DNA of 64,000 nt. Source: CAZPNX01 sp964518765 (lineage in GTDB: Bacteria > Edwardsbacteria > AC1 > EtOH8). Both the position numbers and the translations under genes were made by a program. Within the stretch, counting starts at the first letter, position 1, and each line of letters opens with the position of its first letter. Positions 33,382 to 40,735 of the stretch are shown piece after piece. Location of the stretch: NCBI GenBank assembly GCA_964518765.1, contig CAZFJC010000003.1, forward strand, positions 1-64,000. Direction: 5' to 3'. The notes beneath the pieces were generated by a model, which saw only the letters and a program-made list of their open reading frames with translations, did not search any database and was not told the origin of the DNA.

Positions 33382-33773
33382 CGGTCATCGAGCGGAGTCG
33401 AGATGACCTCTTTGTTTCATTTTTTGTTTTCAATAGGGGCATTGATGAAATGCGTGATATTCCTGCAGGCTGCAAGGTTTCTCAATTCTTCCTCTTTTCC
33501 AACTATCAACGCTTTCTTTTTCTCATGGCTCCATTTTTGAACCTGCTTCTCCCGGCGGAAAGCGTTTTCAATCTGCGGGTATTCCTCGCAATATGCAAGT
33601 TTAACCGGTAATTTCGATCTTGTGTATTTCGCACCGATCCCGTTCTGGTGCTCTATGAGCCTTTTTCTAAGGTCGATAGTGCTGCCTGTATAGTAAGAAC
33701 CATCCCTGCATTCAAGGATGTACATGTAAGCCATGTCTGTATACTAATTCGGTCATCGAGCGGAGTCGAGATG
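33382..33773. repeat. 24-bp direct repeats flanking the GIY-YIG gene
   Basis: The sequence at 33382-33405 is repeated exactly at 33750-33773 in the same orientation; its core is GGTCATCGAGCGGAGTCGAG. The GIY-YIG gene (33417-33734) lies between the copies. A partial inverted copy (CTCGACTCCGCTCG) follows at 33800-33813 and could pair with the second copy. The layout suggests insertion of a small cassette or recombination between dispersed repeats. Confidence 0.85.
33417..33734 (-). CDS. GIY-YIG nuclease-domain protein (UPF0213/YhbQ-like)
   Basis: The 105-residue single-domain protein has M-Y-I-L-E-C-R-D-G-S-Y-Y-T-G-S-T near its start (GIY-YIG core: Tyr near 5, Y-Y-T-G near 14-17), R-K-R-L-I-E-H-Q-N-G (catalytic Arg near 24) and the basic segment R-R-E-K-Q-V-Q-K-W. 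Family members are small nucleases of poorly known role, common as stand-alone genes. It lies between mvhG and mvhA, genes that are normally adjacent, and is flanked by exact direct repeats. Confidence 0.93.
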   Translation of the reverse strand: MAYMYILECRDGSYYTGSTIDLRKRLIEHQNGIGAKYTRSKLPVKLAYCEEYPQIENAFRREKQVQKWSHEKKKALIVGKEEELRNLAACRNITHFINAPIENKK

Positions 33774-33834
33774 TCCACGAATATCGCCCTCGCTTGCCCC
33801 TCGACTCCGCTCGGGGACCAAGCTCGGGTCCAGT

Positions 33835-34824
33835 TTATCGTTTGCCTCCTAGTATCGAGCCCGGCAGGCTGTACTTGTAAAGCTGGCCGGCGTAGTCCGG
33901 GATGGCCTCGACTATCTCCTTGACCCTGGCCGCCACCTGCTCCTCGGACAGGGTACTGACGTCGCCCAGATCCAGGGCCGTGCCCAGGGCGGCGATCATC
34001 TTGGCCCCCTGGTCGCGCACCCCCGCCGGCGGGCCATAGCAGCCGGTGCAGGGCATGTCGGCGTTGTTGGGGCACTGGGCCTTGCAGCCGTCGCGGGTGG
34101 CCGGCCCCATGCAGAGGATGCCCTGTTCCAACAGGCATCTCTCGGGGTCGGGGATGATCTCGTAGCTGCGATAGAGCCGCTTGACCTTCTTGTCCTCCTT
34201 CTTCTTCTCGCACTCGTCGCAGACCGTGCACTTGCCGGCGCCGATGATGGAGCCCTTCGGCGGCAGGGTTTTCCCTTGGATGACGGACTCGATCACCTCC
34301 CAGACCTTGAACGACTCCGGCGGGCAGCCCGGCAGAAAGTAGTCCACCTCCACCGTCTGGGCCAGTGTCTTCACCCGGTCGTGGAAGGCGGGTATGGTCA
34401 GCGTCCCCTCGGCCACCTTGGTCTCCGGCTGGGGTATGACCTTGCCCGGGTTGTCGATGCTGGGATTGTCGAGATATATGGCCTTGAGGTGGTCCTGTCT
34501 GGTATGGAGGTTGGACAGCCCCGGGATGCAGCCCTCGTAGGCGCAGGAGCCGTAGGCTATCAGTATCTTCGACTTCTTGCGCAGCAGGTGGGCCATCTCC
34601 AGGTTCTCATCGGTGCGGATGGCCCCGTTGAAGAAGGCGATCAGGAGCTCGCCGTCCTTGAGGGCCTCCATCTGATGCTTCTTGCCGTCCACCAGGCAGG
34701 GGCAGAACACCAGGTCGAAGGCGGCGTCCACCTGGAGCAGGTTGAGGTGGAGGTTGGCCAGGCTGATCTCGCACCCGCCGCAGGAGGCGGCCCAGTACAT
34801 GGCTATCTTCGGCTTGTCGGGCAT
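33835..34824 (-). CDS. mvhG: [NiFe]-hydrogenase small subunit (MvhG-like)
   Basis: The 329-residue protein has the proximal-cluster motif C-G-G-C near residues 15-18, G-S-C-A-Y-E-G-C near 93-100 and G-C-P-P near 167. A further cysteine-rich region (residues about 197-270: C-T-V-C-D-E-C, C-L-L-E, C-K-A-Q-C, C-T-G-C) supplies medial and distal clusters. It partners MvhA (31876-33360). It is longer than the typical MvhG of methanogens through the C-terminal helical tail. Confidence 0.93.
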   Translation of the reverse strand: MPDKPKIAMYWAASCGGCEISLANLHLNLLQVDAAFDLVFCPCLVDGKKHQMEALKDGELLIAFFNGAIRTDENLEMAHLLRKKSKILIAYGSCAYEGCIPGLSNLHTRQDHLKAIYLDNPSIDNPGKVIPQPETKVAEGTLTIPAFHDRVKTLAQTVEVDYFLPGCPPESFKVWEVIESVIQGKTLPPKGSIIGAGKCTVCDECEKKKEDKKVKRLYRSYEIIPDPERCLLEQGILCMGPATRDGCKAQCPNNADMPCTGCYGPPAGVRDQGAKMIAALGTALDLGDVSTLSEEQVAARVKEIVEAIPDYAGQLYKYSLPGSILGGKR

Positions 34825-34854
34825 CGCTTTCTCCCGTCTTTGAACCGCTGACTT

Positions 34855-34915
34855 TCGCGGATATTCGCTGATTCAAATATAGAAGAGATCCGCGTTCATC
34901 CGCGTATCTCCGCGG
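34855..34915. repeat. CGCGGAT decamer phrases forming an empty inverted repeat
   Basis: Near the mvhG-mvhD junction the sequence has CGCGGAT-type units at about 10-bp spacing. The reverse complement of 34902-34915 (CCGCGGAGATACGC) matches 34855-34868 (TCGCGGATATTCGC) at 11 of 14 positions. The repeat also encodes the last residues of MvhD, so the gene ends inside repeat DNA. Confidence 0.5.
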
Positions 34916-35318
34916 TTTCCCTCGTCTTGGCCGGCCCCAGGGCCCGCACCTGCTCGGTGAACTCGTTGATGACGTGCACCAGCTTGCCGGCCTCGGCCGC
35001 CGAGATCCACTCCAGGCGGAACCGGGCCGGGTCGATGCCGAAGGCCGGGAGCATGCTCTTGAGGATCTCCACCCTGCGGTAGGTTTGGTGGTTGCCGGAG
35101 ACGTAGTGGCAGTCCCCGTAGTGGCAGCCGCCGATCAGCACCCCGTCGGCGCCCTTGGCGAAGGCGTCCAGCACGTGCTGGGGGTCGATGCGGCTGGAAC
35201 ACATGGTCTTGATGACCACCCCGTTGGGCAGGTACTTCATGCGGCTGGTGCCGGCCAGGTCGGCCCCGGAGTAGGTGCACCACTTGCAGTAGAAGCAGAC
35301 TATCTTGGGCTCGAACAT
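34896..35318 (-). CDS. mvhD: Mvh hydrogenase iron-sulfur subunit delta (MvhD-like)
   Basis: The 140-residue protein has the MvhD cysteines: F-Y-C-K-W-C near residues 9-12, M-C-S-S-R near 36 and G-C-H-Y-G-D-C-H-Y near 60-68. It carries electrons from the MvhAG dimer to HdrA. The C-terminal residues (about the last seven) are encoded by a CGCGGAT-type repeat. Its start lies three nt after the GxxExxY stop, in a spacer that also holds a CCACGGAT repeat. Confidence 0.95.
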   Translation of the reverse strand: MFEPKIVCFYCKWCTYSGADLAGTSRMKYLPNGVVIKTMCSSRIDPQHVLDAFAKGADGVLIGGCHYGDCHYVSGNHQTYRRVEILKSMLPAFGIDPARFRLEWISAAEAGKLVHVINEFTEQVRALGPAKTRETAEIRG

Positions 35319-35320
35319 CT

Positions 35321-35725
35321 CTATTCCTTTTTTGCCACGGATTTACGCAGATTTCTTTCCTTATTGAAAATAATGCGCTTGAACTCCGGCCTTGGGCCAA
35401 AATTCAACAGCAGGCCGATTTCAATGCCTGTGGCTTTAAGATAATTGATGACTTGGGCTTCATGGACTTTATCAAGCCTCTGAATAGCCTTCAGCTCGAT
35501 AATGACTTTGCCATCAACGACAATATCCGCCTTGAAGTCACCAACATTGGTCCCTTTGAATAATACCGGAATATCCTTCTGCCTTTCAACCTCCAGCCCG
35601 GAGTCCTTTAACTCTAGAAACAAAGCATTCTCATAGACCGATTCCAGAAATCCGTTACCTAATTCGTTATATACTTCGTAGAAGCTTCTAAGGATACGGT
35701 CCGTCGTCTCCCGATGTATAAGCAT
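35321..35725 (-). CDS. GxxExxY protein (PD-(D/E)XK-like small protein)
   Basis: The start is the ATG at 35725. The 134-residue protein has the name-giving G-F-L-E-S-V-Y near residues 23-29. The nuclease-like D...E-x-K pattern follows (D-F-K-A-D-I-V-V-D-G-K-V-I-I-E-L-K, about 58-75), then L-N-F-G near 110. The family is widespread in environmental genomes, with unknown function. It separates mvhD from hdrA, which are normally adjacent. CACGGAT repeats directly precede the start codon and follow the stop. Confidence 0.92.
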   Translation of the reverse strand: MLIHRETTDRILRSFYEVYNELGNGFLESVYENALFLELKDSGLEVERQKDIPVLFKGTNVGDFKADIVVDGKVIIELKAIQRLDKVHEAQVINYLKATGIEIGLLLNFGPRPEFKRIIFNKERNLRKSVAKKE

Positions 35726-35758
35726 ATCCGTGACCGTCCGTGAAGATCCGTGGCGAAA
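35331..35758. repeat. Inverted CCACGGAT repeats bracketing a GxxExxY gene
   Basis: The reverse complement of 35331-35347 (CGTAAATCCGTGGCAAA) matches 35739-35758 at all 17 bases if three single-base bulges are allowed. The right side continues with CACGGAC and CACGGAT units at about 10-bp spacing up to the start codon. In mRNA the arms could pair with the GxxExxY ORF in the loop. Confidence 0.65.
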
Positions 35759-35760
35759 TG

Positions 35761-37716
35761 TCATTCCTCCAACGCCGCCGAGATCATCTGGTATATCTGG
35801 TCGTCCTTGTAGTTCCGTTGCGAGGTGGCCCCGGACGGGCAGGCGGCCACGCAGGCGCCGCAGCCCTCGCAGAGCACCTCGTTCACTTTTGCGACCTTCT
35901 TCTCGGCGTCGAACTCCCTGGCCTGGTATGGGCAGGCGGTGATGCAGATGCGGCAGCCGGAGCAGGCGTCCTCGTCCACCGTGGCCACGATGGGCTCGTG
36001 CTCCAGATGATCTCCGGAAAACAGGGCCACCACCTTGGCCGCCGCTCCGCCGGCCTGGGCCACCGCCTCCGGTATATCCTTGGGCGCCTGGGCGCAGCCG
36101 GCCAGGTAGAACCCGGCGGTGTTGCTCTCTACCGGCCTCAGCTTGGGATGGGCCTCGGAGAAGAACCCGTGCTCGTCCGCGGCGATCTTCAGCTTCTGCG
36201 ACATCGTTTTGGCATCGGCCTGCGGGGCGACGGCCGTGGCCAGCACCACCAGGTCGGCCGCCAGCTCCACCTTCCTGCCCAACAGAGTGTCCTCGCCCCA
36301 GACCATCACCTTGTCGCCCTCCTGGAATACCTTGGAGACCTTGCCCCGCATATAGACGATGCGCTCCTCCTCCATGGCCTGCTGGACGAACTCCTCGTAG
36401 CGCTTGCCGGCGGCCCGGATGTCGATGTAGAAGATATAGGGCTGGCCCGAGTGCACCTTGTGCTTGTAGAGCTTGGCGTGTTTGGCGGTGTACATGCAGC
36501 AGATCTTGGAGCAGTAGGGATAGTGGTGCTCCGGATCGCGGGAGCCGGCACACTGGATGAAGACCACGCTCTGCGGCGTCCTGCCGTCCGACGGCCGCCT
36601 GACCTCGCCCTCGGTCGGGCCAGAGGCCGAAAGCAGACGCTCGAACTGCAGGCCATCGATGACGTCCGGAATTTTACCGTAGCCGTACTCGGCGAATGCC
36701 TCCTTGGGCAGGAGCTCGTATCCGGTGGCCACGACGATAGCCCCCACCTGCTCCTCGATGACCTCGTCCTTCTGCTCGTAATCGATGGCCTCGAAGGGAC
36801 AGACCTTCTTGCAGACCCCGCAGGTGCCTTTTTGAAAGTAGAGGCAGCTGGCCTTGTCCAGCACCGGCTTGTTGGGAACGGCCTGGGGGAACGGCGTGTA
36901 AATGGCCTTACGGTTGTTAAGGCCACGTTCGAATTCATTGACGGCGGACTTCGAGGGGCACTTCTCGGTGCACAAGCCGCAGCCGGTGCACTTGGCGTTG
37001 TCCACGCACGAGGCCTTTTTGCGTATCCTGACCTTGAAGTTGCCCACGTAGCCGCCGACCTCCTCAACCTCGGAGTAGGTCAGCAGCCGGATGTTGGGGT
37101 GCTTGCCGGCCTCGACCATCTTGGGCGTCAGGATGCACTGGGAGCAGTCCAGGGTGGGGAAGGTCTCCGACAGCTGGGCCATGTGCCCCCCGATGGAGGG
37201 CTCCCGCTCCACCAGGATCACCGGGTAGCCGCTGTTGGCGATGTCCAGGGCCGCCTGGATGCCGGCCACCCCGCCGCCTATCACCAGGGCCTTCTTGTTT
37301 ACCTCGACCTTGAGGGTGTCCAGCGGGTCGTCCCCGGCCACCTTTTTGACCATGGTCTTGATTATCCGAATTGCCTTGGCCGTGGCCAGAGCCTTGTCGT
37401 CGTGCACCCAGGAGCAGTGCTCCCGGATGTTGGCGATCTCCACCTGGTAGGGGTTGAGGCCGGCCCGCTCCGCCGCCTTTCTGAATGTCGGCTCGTGAAG
37501 GGTGGGCGAGCAGGCGGCCACCACCACGCCGGTCAGCTGCTTGTCCTTGATGGCCTTGACCACCAGGCTCTGGCCCGGGTCCGAACACATGTACTTGTAG
37601 TCCTCGGAGTGGACCACCCCCGGGTAGGTCGAGAGCTCCTGGGCCACCCGCTTGACGTCCACCGTGCCGGCGATGTTCAGCCCGCAGTGGCAGACAAAAA
37701 CGCCGATTCGCTCCAT
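35761..37716 (-). CDS. hdrA: Heterodisulfide reductase subunit A-like flavoprotein (HdrA)
   Basis: The start is the ATG at 37716. The 651-residue protein has N-terminal V-C-H-C-G-x-N-I-x-G, an FAD-binding motif (G-G-G-V-A-G-I-Q-A-A near residue 145), the H-M-A-Q-L-x-x-x-F-P-T-L-D-C-S-Q-C-I-L-T-P region and a [4Fe-4S] motif C-T-G-C-G-L-C-T-E-K-C-P near 235. A CGVCKKVCP segment follows, and two C-terminal ferredoxin clusters (C-S-G-C-R-I-C-I-T-A-C-P and C-E-G-C-G-A-C-V-A-A-C-P) lie near 575 and 605. HdrA carries the bifurcating flavin of Mvh-Hdr complexes. Confidence 0.96.
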   Translation of the reverse strand: MERIGVFVCHCGLNIAGTVDVKRVAQELSTYPGVVHSEDYKYMCSDPGQSLVVKAIKDKQLTGVVVAACSPTLHEPTFRKAAERAGLNPYQVEIANIREHCSWVHDDKALATAKAIRIIKTMVKKVAGDDPLDTLKVEVNKKALVIGGGVAGIQAALDIANSGYPVILVEREPSIGGHMAQLSETFPTLDCSQCILTPKMVEAGKHPNIRLLTYSEVEEVGGYVGNFKVRIRKKASCVDNAKCTGCGLCTEKCPSKSAVNEFERGLNNRKAIYTPFPQAVPNKPVLDKASCLYFQKGTCGVCKKVCPFEAIDYEQKDEVIEEQVGAIVVATGYELLPKEAFAEYGYGKIPDVIDGLQFERLLSASGPTEGEVRRPSDGRTPQSVVFIQCAGSRDPEHHYPYCSKICCMYTAKHAKLYKHKVHSGQPYIFYIDIRAAGKRYEEFVQQAMEEERIVYMRGKVSKVFQEGDKVMVWGEDTLLGRKVELAADLVVLATAVAPQADAKTMSQKLKIAADEHGFFSEAHPKLRPVESNTAGFYLAGCAQAPKDIPEAVAQAGGAAAKVVALFSGDHLEHEPIVATVDEDACSGCRICITACPYQAREFDAEKKVAKVNEVLCEGCGACVAACPSGATSQRNYKDDQIYQMISAALEE

Positions 37717-37738
37717 AACTAAACCTCTTGAACTTGAA

Positions 37739-37798
37739 CCACCAAGGCACCAAGACACAAAAATGATGTAATTTCTTTGTGCCTCTGTGCCTTCGTGG
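37739..37798. repeat. Empty inverted repeat between fumarate-reductase-like gene and hdrA
   Basis: Arms 37739-37761 and 37776-37798 pair at 19 of 23 positions (one arm contains TTTGTGCCTCTGTGCCTTCG), leaving a 14-nt loop. It is the same TTTGTGCCT-type phrase seen in other spacers (for example 7837-7858 and 40705-40735). No ORF lies inside, unlike the neighbouring bracketed cassettes. Confidence 0.75.
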
Positions 37799-37803
37799 CA
37801 AAG

Positions 37804-39474
37804 CTATCTGATAGTCCCGACGTACGCGGTCGTCAGCTGGTACTTCTTGACCTCCGGGTTGACGTAGTCCGGCAGCAGCATCGGCGACACCCTTTCTTTT
37901 CCCAGCCCGGCCCTCTCTAGCTCCTGGTTATATTTTTTGACGTGCTCCAGATTGAGCTTGCCCTCCTTGGCCCCGGATTTGGCGAAGCCGGCCGCGGCCG
38001 CCCCGGCCCGACGGCCGAAGACGCAGACGTCCAGCAGCGAGTTGCCCATCAGCCGGTTCTCGCCGTGGATGCCGCCGGCCACCTCGCCGGCCGCGTAGAA
38101 GCCCGGCAGAGCCGTCTCGCCCTGGGTGCCGATCTTCAGCCCGCCGTTCTGATAGTGCAGCGTCGGATAGGTCAGCATCGGCTCCTTGGAGATGTCGATG
38201 TCATGCCTCATGTAGAGCTTGTACTTGCCGATGAACTCCCTCTGCACGTATCCCTTGCCCTTGAGGTCGTCGATCATCGGCGAGTCAAGCCAAACGCCGA
38301 CCTTCCCCGAGGGCGTCACCACGCCCATCTTACGCTCCTCGCACTCTCGGATGAAGGCGGCCGCCTCCACGTCGCGGGGTTCTCTTTCGAATACGAACTG
38401 CTCGCCTTCGCCATTGAGCACGTTGGCGCCTGCCCCGCGGAACTTCTCGGTGAGCAAAAGCCCCTCGATCTGGTCCGGATAGGCGACCCCGGTTGGATGG
38501 AACTGCACCGTATGCAGGAAACATAGCTCGACCCCGGCCCGGTAGCCCATCACCAGCCCGTCTCCCGTGGCCCCGTAATGGTTGGTGGTCATGAAGTTCT
38601 GGATGTGGAGCCGGCCCGAACCGCCGGTGGCCATGATCACCGCCTTGGCCCGGACGGTGAAGTACTCCTCGGTCTCGTGGTTGTAGGCCACGGCCCCGGC
38701 GCACTGTCCCTGGTCGTTGAGGACCAGCTCCACCGCCGAGGTGAAGTCGATGATTTTGATGTCATCCGGATGGTTGAGGACTTCGTCTCGCAGGGTGCGC
38801 ATAATCTCGGCCCCGGTGATATCGGCCGCGTAGTGCATCCTCTTGCGCGAGGTGCCGCCGCCGTGGATGGTCATCAGCCTCCCGTCGGGATATTTTGAGA
38901 ACATGCAGCCCAGCCTCTCCAGCCAGGCCAGCACCTCTGGAGCGTCGGTCACCAAGGCCTCGACCAGCTCCGGCACGTTTTTGAAGTGCCCGCCGCCCAG
39001 CACGTCCAGATAATGGTAGTAGGGTGAGTCCTTGTGCAGCTTGGAGGAGGCCTGGATGCCGCCCTCGGCCATCATGGTGTTGGCGTCGCCCATCCGCAGC
39101 TTGGTCAGCACCAGCACCTTGGCCCCGTGCTCCCGGGCCATGATGGCCGCGGCCGCGCCGGCTCCGCCCCCGCCGATAATAAGAACGTCGGTGGTGAACC
39201 TAGGGGTCAGATTCACCTTATCCGGATCCACTCTGCTTTTGGCCTCGAGCAGATCGACGATCTCCGGAGAGATGGCGTAGCCCTTGTTGACTCCGACCTT
39301 TATCTCACGCCGCGAACCCTCCTTGAAGTCGGGGTGGAACTTTTTAAGCAACTCCTCCCTCTCCTCCAGGGTCATGGCTGGGAATTCGTAACCTTCCTTT
39401 TTCTTGCGCACCCGTTCCGGCCGGGTGGCCTCGACCTTCTTTATAAGCTGCTTAAGTTCCGGTGTGTATGGCAT
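37804..39474 (-). CDS. Fumarate reductase / thiol:fumarate reductase flavoprotein subunit (FrdA/TfrA-like)
   Basis: The 556-residue protein has a basic N-terminal extension (1-90). An FAD motif D-V-L-I-I-G-G-G-G-A-G-A-A-A-A follows near 94, then M-A-E-G-G-I-Q-A near 140, H-T-V-Q-F-H-P-T-G near 313 and G-E-N-R-L-M-G-N-S-L-L-D near 474. The His used for covalent FAD in membrane SdhA/FrdA is missing (the region reads G-D-A-N-T-M-M), so FAD should be non-covalent. Neighbours HdrA, an FrdB/TfrB-like protein and an HdrB-like protein suggest fumarate reduction with electrons from the Hdr-Mvh system. Another dicarboxylate or L-aspartate is possible. Confidence 0.88.
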   Translation of the reverse strand: MPYTPELKQLIKKVEATRPERVRKKKEGYEFPAMTLEEREELLKKFHPDFKEGSRREIKVGVNKGYAISPEIVDLLEAKSRVDPDKVNLTPRFTTDVLIIGGGGAGAAAAIMAREHGAKVLVLTKLRMGDANTMMAEGGIQASSKLHKDSPYYHYLDVLGGGHFKNVPELVEALVTDAPEVLAWLERLGCMFSKYPDGRLMTIHGGGTSRKRMHYAADITGAEIMRTLRDEVLNHPDDIKIIDFTSAVELVLNDQGQCAGAVAYNHETEEYFTVRAKAVIMATGGSGRLHIQNFMTTNHYGATGDGLVMGYRAGVELCFLHTVQFHPTGVAYPDQIEGLLLTEKFRGAGANVLNGEGEQFVFEREPRDVEAAAFIRECEERKMGVVTPSGKVGVWLDSPMIDDLKGKGYVQREFIGKYKLYMRHDIDISKEPMLTYPTLHYQNGGLKIGTQGETALPGFYAAGEVAGGIHGENRLMGNSLLDVCVFGRRAGAAAAGFAKSGAKEGKLNLEHVKKYNQELERAGLGKERVSPMLLPDYVNPEVKKYQLTTAYVGTIR

Positions 39475-39490
39475 CTATCCACTCCTTGTC

Positions 39491-39935
39491 TGATTACTAT
39501 GATTTCCTTTGATTACCCAGATGAGTTAACAAACCTTTTCACTTGACAGCTTTTATTGCCGAAATTAACCAACAGTCCCACATTTAGTTCGGCGGCTTTT
39601 AAGTAGGATATGACTTGGTATTTGAATAATTCAGGCAAATATCCCGTAACCGCTTTTACCTCCGCTATCACTTTGTTTTCCACCAATAAGTCGACTAGGA
39701 GCTGACCAACTTTCCTATCTGGGAACGACACCGAGTAGTGCTTTTGTGTTTCGCAGTTCAGACCACCGTTCCTTAAGGCAATGATCCGCGAATTATGATA
39801 CACTTTTTCGCTGAATCCCGGCCCTAGCTCCGTATGCACCTTGAAACAACAGGAAATGATCCTTTCCGTAAGACGATCGTTCTCTATCAACTTTCAGTAA
39901 AAATCAGCGCAATCGGAAGGAAATCCGCGTAATCA
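39491..39935. repeat. Inverted repeats bracketing the second GxxExxY gene
   Basis: The reverse complement of 39491-39514 and the segment 39911-39935 share AATC, AGGAAATC and GTAATCA in order with small mismatches, about 19 matches over 24 positions. The right side is a run of about 10-bp units (CACGGATTAC, CTATGATTAC, GCGGATTTCC on the minus strand). The left arm overlaps the stop of the GxxExxY gene. Confidence 0.6.
39513..39890 (-). CDS. GxxExxY protein, second copy
   Basis: Translation starts at TTG 39890. The 125-residue protein has G-F-S-E-K-V-Y near residues 25-31, the L-L-V-D-L-L-V-E-N-K-V-I-A-E-V-K nuclease-like core near 63-79 and N-F-G-N-K near 108. It is clearly diverged from the copy at 35321, so it is not a recent tandem duplicate. 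It lies between the FrdB/TfrB-like and FrdA/TfrA-like genes. Confidence 0.92.
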   Translation of the reverse strand: MIENDRLTERIISCCFKVHTELGPGFSEKVYHNSRIIALRNGGLNCETQKHYSVSFPDRKVGQLLVDLLVENKVIAEVKAVTGYLPELFKYQVISYLKAAELNVGLLVNFGNKSCQVKRFVNSSG

Positions 39936-40661
39936 TAGGTAATCCGTGGTTTTCGGCGCCCACTCGTCCGGCACGTTGTCCGGCTCGGCCTCTCGGGCCT
40001 TGTACAGCTCCTTGAGCTTGGCGACGTCGGCCTTTTTCAGCTCCTCCAACCCCTTCTTGAACTTGCCGTCGCGGACCTGCTTGACCTGCTTGGCCAAATG
40101 CTCGGCCCGCGGTGCCACCTGCGTGCCGTAAAGCCTCCGGGCCAAGATGGCCACGTTGGCGTGCGAGATCTCGGCCGGGCAGCGCGAGGTGCATAGCCCG
40201 CACATGACGCAGTCGAAGGACAGCTCGGCCACTTGCTTGACGTCGCCGCGCATGGCGGCGTTGATGTAGTCCATCACCTCGATCGACATGGGGCAGGACT
40301 TGGTGCAGGTGTTGCAGGAGACGCACTTGAACACCTCGGGGTAGAGGGCCTTGAAGGTGTCCACGTTGGCCTTGAGCTTATCCACCTGGTGCCCCCCCCG
40401 TTTATTGGGGTAGAAGGGCAGGATGGCGATGTACATGTTGGGCTGGACCATGGCCTGGCAGGCCAGCCCCACCTCGATCTTGTAGCTGCCCGGCAGGCGG
40501 TAGGCGAAGCCGCAGGCCCCGCAGATGCCGCCCCGGCAGCCGCAGCCCCGGGTCAGCTGGTAGCCGGCGTACTCCATGGCCTTCATCACCGTCAGCACGT
40601 CCGGCACCATGTACTGCTTGCCCATGATGTGGATGGGGATCAGGTTCACCTTGGGTTCCAT
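39933..40661 (-). CDS. Iron-sulfur subunit, FrdB/TfrB N-terminal-like
   Basis: The 242-residue protein has an N-terminal [2Fe-2S] region with C-G-C-R-G-G-I-C-G-A-C near residues 40-50. Two [4Fe-4S] motifs follow, C-V-S-C-N-T-C-T-K-S-C-P near 113 and C-V-M-C-G-L-C-T-S-R-C-P near 151, and a charged helical tail. This matches the N-terminal half of methanogen TfrB; the C-terminal half corresponds to the separate HdrB-like gene at 40736. It links the FrdA-like flavoprotein to the CCG-domain protein. Confidence 0.9.
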   Translation of the reverse strand: MEPKVNLIPIHIMGKQYMVPDVLTVMKAMEYAGYQLTRGCGCRGGICGACGFAYRLPGSYKIEVGLACQAMVQPNMYIAILPFYPNKRGGHQVDKLKANVDTFKALYPEVFKCVSCNTCTKSCPMSIEVMDYINAAMRGDVKQVAELSFDCVMCGLCTSRCPAEISHANVAILARRLYGTQVAPRAEHLAKQVKQVRDGKFKKGLEELKKADVAKLKELYKAREAEPDNVPDEWAPKTTDYL

Positions 40662-40735
40662 CTATCTTCTCCTCTATACTTTTCCCGCAGAGACGCAGAT
40701 ACTATATATTTCTTGGCACCTTAGTGTCTTTGTGG

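Noticed and set aside
35740..37722. 660-codon plus-strand open frame opposite hdrA
   Set aside because: Antisense shadow of a high-GC gene; no ribosome-binding site, no recognisable domain.
34855..39955. Decamer repeats as a CRISPR array
   Set aside because: Units are about 10 bp, degenerate and without unique spacers; no cas genes are near.
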